Assembly: GCA_028717785.1 (NCBI GenBank)
Contig: JAQUND010000009.1
Span: forward strand, 1-53,231
Reading direction: 5' to 3'
DNA from: Candidatus Nanoarchaeia archaeon
Lineage (GTDB): Archaea > Nanoarchaeota > Nanoarchaeia > SCGC-AAA011-G17 > JAFCDX01
Length of the DNA: 53,231 nucleotides
Shown here: in pieces, positions 52,551 through 53,231 of the stretch
How the letters are laid out: each line of letters opens with the position of its first letter
How positions within the stretch are numbered: the stretch's first letter is position 1
Program-made: the position numbers and the translations under genes
Notes under the pieces: model-generated
The model's input: only the letters and a program-made list of their open reading frames with translations
Told to the model about the DNA's origin: nothing
Database searches by the model: none

Positions 52551-53021
52551 TTATAACATCCTTTGTATTAATTCATTTATTTTTTCTTTTCTGTAACCTA
52601 ATGCACCACCCATACTAAATGGTCTTTTAACACCTTTATTTTCAAAACCTTTTACTGGCGGAGTTAATCTAAAAAATGATTTTAATCCTGGAATATCTTT
52701 TAATTCTTTTTTATCATTAACAAATTGTTCTGCAAATTGATCTATAGTTAAATTAGTTGATTTTTTTATATATTCTTCAGTTAGTGGTTGATTTCCAGGT
52801 AATCTTCCTCTTTTTAATAATAATAATTTAAAAGTTTCTTTATCAATTTCTCCCCAAGTTACAAAATCTTTTATCAATTCAAGCATTCCAATATATGAAG
52901 GTTTTGCAGATACAACAGCACAAGAATTTTTTTTATAAATTCTTAATAAGTTTAGAGTATCTTTTATTGGTTTCTTCATACCCAAACCTCCTCTAACTTG
53001 AATTACTGCTAGCCTACTCAT
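52551..53021 (-). CDS. rpl30: Ribosomal protein uL30
   Basis: 156 residues, archaeal length. LAVIQVRGGLGMKKPIKDTL, LLRIYKKNSCAVVSAKPSYI, the long insert LLLKRGRLPGNQPLTEEYI and the C-terminal KRPFSMGGALGYRKEKINEL. Begins inside the uS5 stop region (8-nt overlap) and is followed by uL15 after one base. Confidence 0.97.
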   Translation of the reverse strand: MSRLAVIQVRGGLGMKKPIKDTLNLLRIYKKNSCAVVSAKPSYIGMLELIKDFVTWGEIDKETFKLLLLKRGRLPGNQPLTEEYIKKSTNLTIDQFAEQFVNDKKELKDIPGLKSFFRLTPPVKGFENKGVKRPFSMGGALGYRKEKINELIQRML

Positions 53022-53231
53022 TTTCTTTTACTATATCTCCACTATACTTTTGTATTGTTAATTCTTTTAATGCTGCAAAACAAGCTCTAATTAAATTTAA
53101 TTTTGTTCTTGTTTGTCCTGTAGCTTTTGTATGTAAATCTTTTATTCCTGCTAATCCTAAAACAATTCCAACTTGAGATTCTGATAATATTCCTGTACCT
53201 CTTGCAGCTGGTTTTAAAATAATTCTTACAG
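53014..53231 (-). CDS. rps5: Ribosomal protein uS5, C-terminal part
   Basis: Partial, running off the window. The last about 71 codons read VRIILKPAARGTGILSESQV, then GLAGIKDLHTKATGQTRTKL and ACFAALKELTIQKYSGDIVK, ending with TAG. These are the uS5 C-terminal domain residues (PAxRGTG, AGIxD). First visible gene of the spc operon tail; the N-terminal dsRNA-binding half lies outside. Confidence 0.96.
   Translation of the reverse strand, partial: VRIILKPAARGTGILSESQVGIVLGLAGIKDLHTKATGQTRTKLNLIRACFAALKELTIQKYSGDIVKENE

Overview
The window looks like a piece of a DPANN-type archaeal genome, closest in flavour to the Woesearchaeota/Pacearchaeota/Nanoarchaeota group. The base composition is very AT-rich. 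The information-processing genes are archaeal: PCNA, TFS, Rpo11, aRF1, Hjc, class I LysRS, eS19/eL39/eL31, eL14/eL34, SecY with DUF106, and prefoldin. The primase is a single fused chain, and a large share of the coding capacity goes to secreted Cys-rich or class III signal peptide proteins of unknown function. Most starts have a TATA-like box only about 23-27 nt upstream, which suggests largely leaderless mRNAs. A minority of genes (cbf5, the short histone-fold gene, TFS) instead carry strong Shine-Dalgarno (SD) sites. All three stop codons are used.

Layout. 1-1179: a contig edge with about 80 GC-rich bases joined to a truncated pilin-like gene, then a small-protein/nucleotidyltransferase pair. 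1215-9776: a tandemly duplicated two-gene cassette, each copy a class III signal peptide protein followed by a giant Cys-rich secreted protein. 9823-16489: LAGLIDADG endonuclease, PCNA, TFS and an OB-fold protein, signal peptidase, a surface protein, AMMECR1, Rpo11 and a frameshifted small gene. 16537-22711: thioredoxin-like protein, GT2, GT-C-like protein and ScpB, then three tandem small Cys-rich membrane proteins and aRF1. 22749-30091: ValRS, a second LAGLIDADG endonuclease beside a tRNA-Phe with a T-loop intron, a pilin-like protein, CysRS and two hypothetical proteins. 30245-33099: eS19-eL39-eL31, two small winged-helix proteins and cbf5. 33096-37518: an S-layer-like protein and a UbiA/PAP2/GT4 lipid-sugar operon. 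37593-46255: LysRS, a histone-fold protein, Hjc, AmrS, a lamin-tail protein and a coupled pair of surface proteins. 46314-53231: a COG2112-like kinase, primase, prefoldin and the distal end of the spc ribosomal operon.

Two BHB (bulge-helix-bulge) introns are the strongest molecular findings. The cbf5 gene is split by a 14-nt insertion exactly inside the codon of its catalytic Asp. The flanks fold into a complete BHB whose predicted cuts restore the reading frame and the motif GTLDPKVTG. The tRNA-Phe(GAA) gene has a 37-nt BHB intron in the T-loop, between positions 59 and 60. Together they imply a broad-specificity splicing endonuclease plus ligase in this organism.

The strongest candidate for an undescribed system is the duplicated two-gene surface cassette at 1215-9776. 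Each copy has its own TATA box and the same 8-nt start/stop overlap (ATGAATAA). Other surface modules in the window share cysteine domains with one another, and with the lipid-linked sugar and glycosyltransferase genes they suggest a cell largely occupied with building a disulfide-rich, glycosylated envelope.
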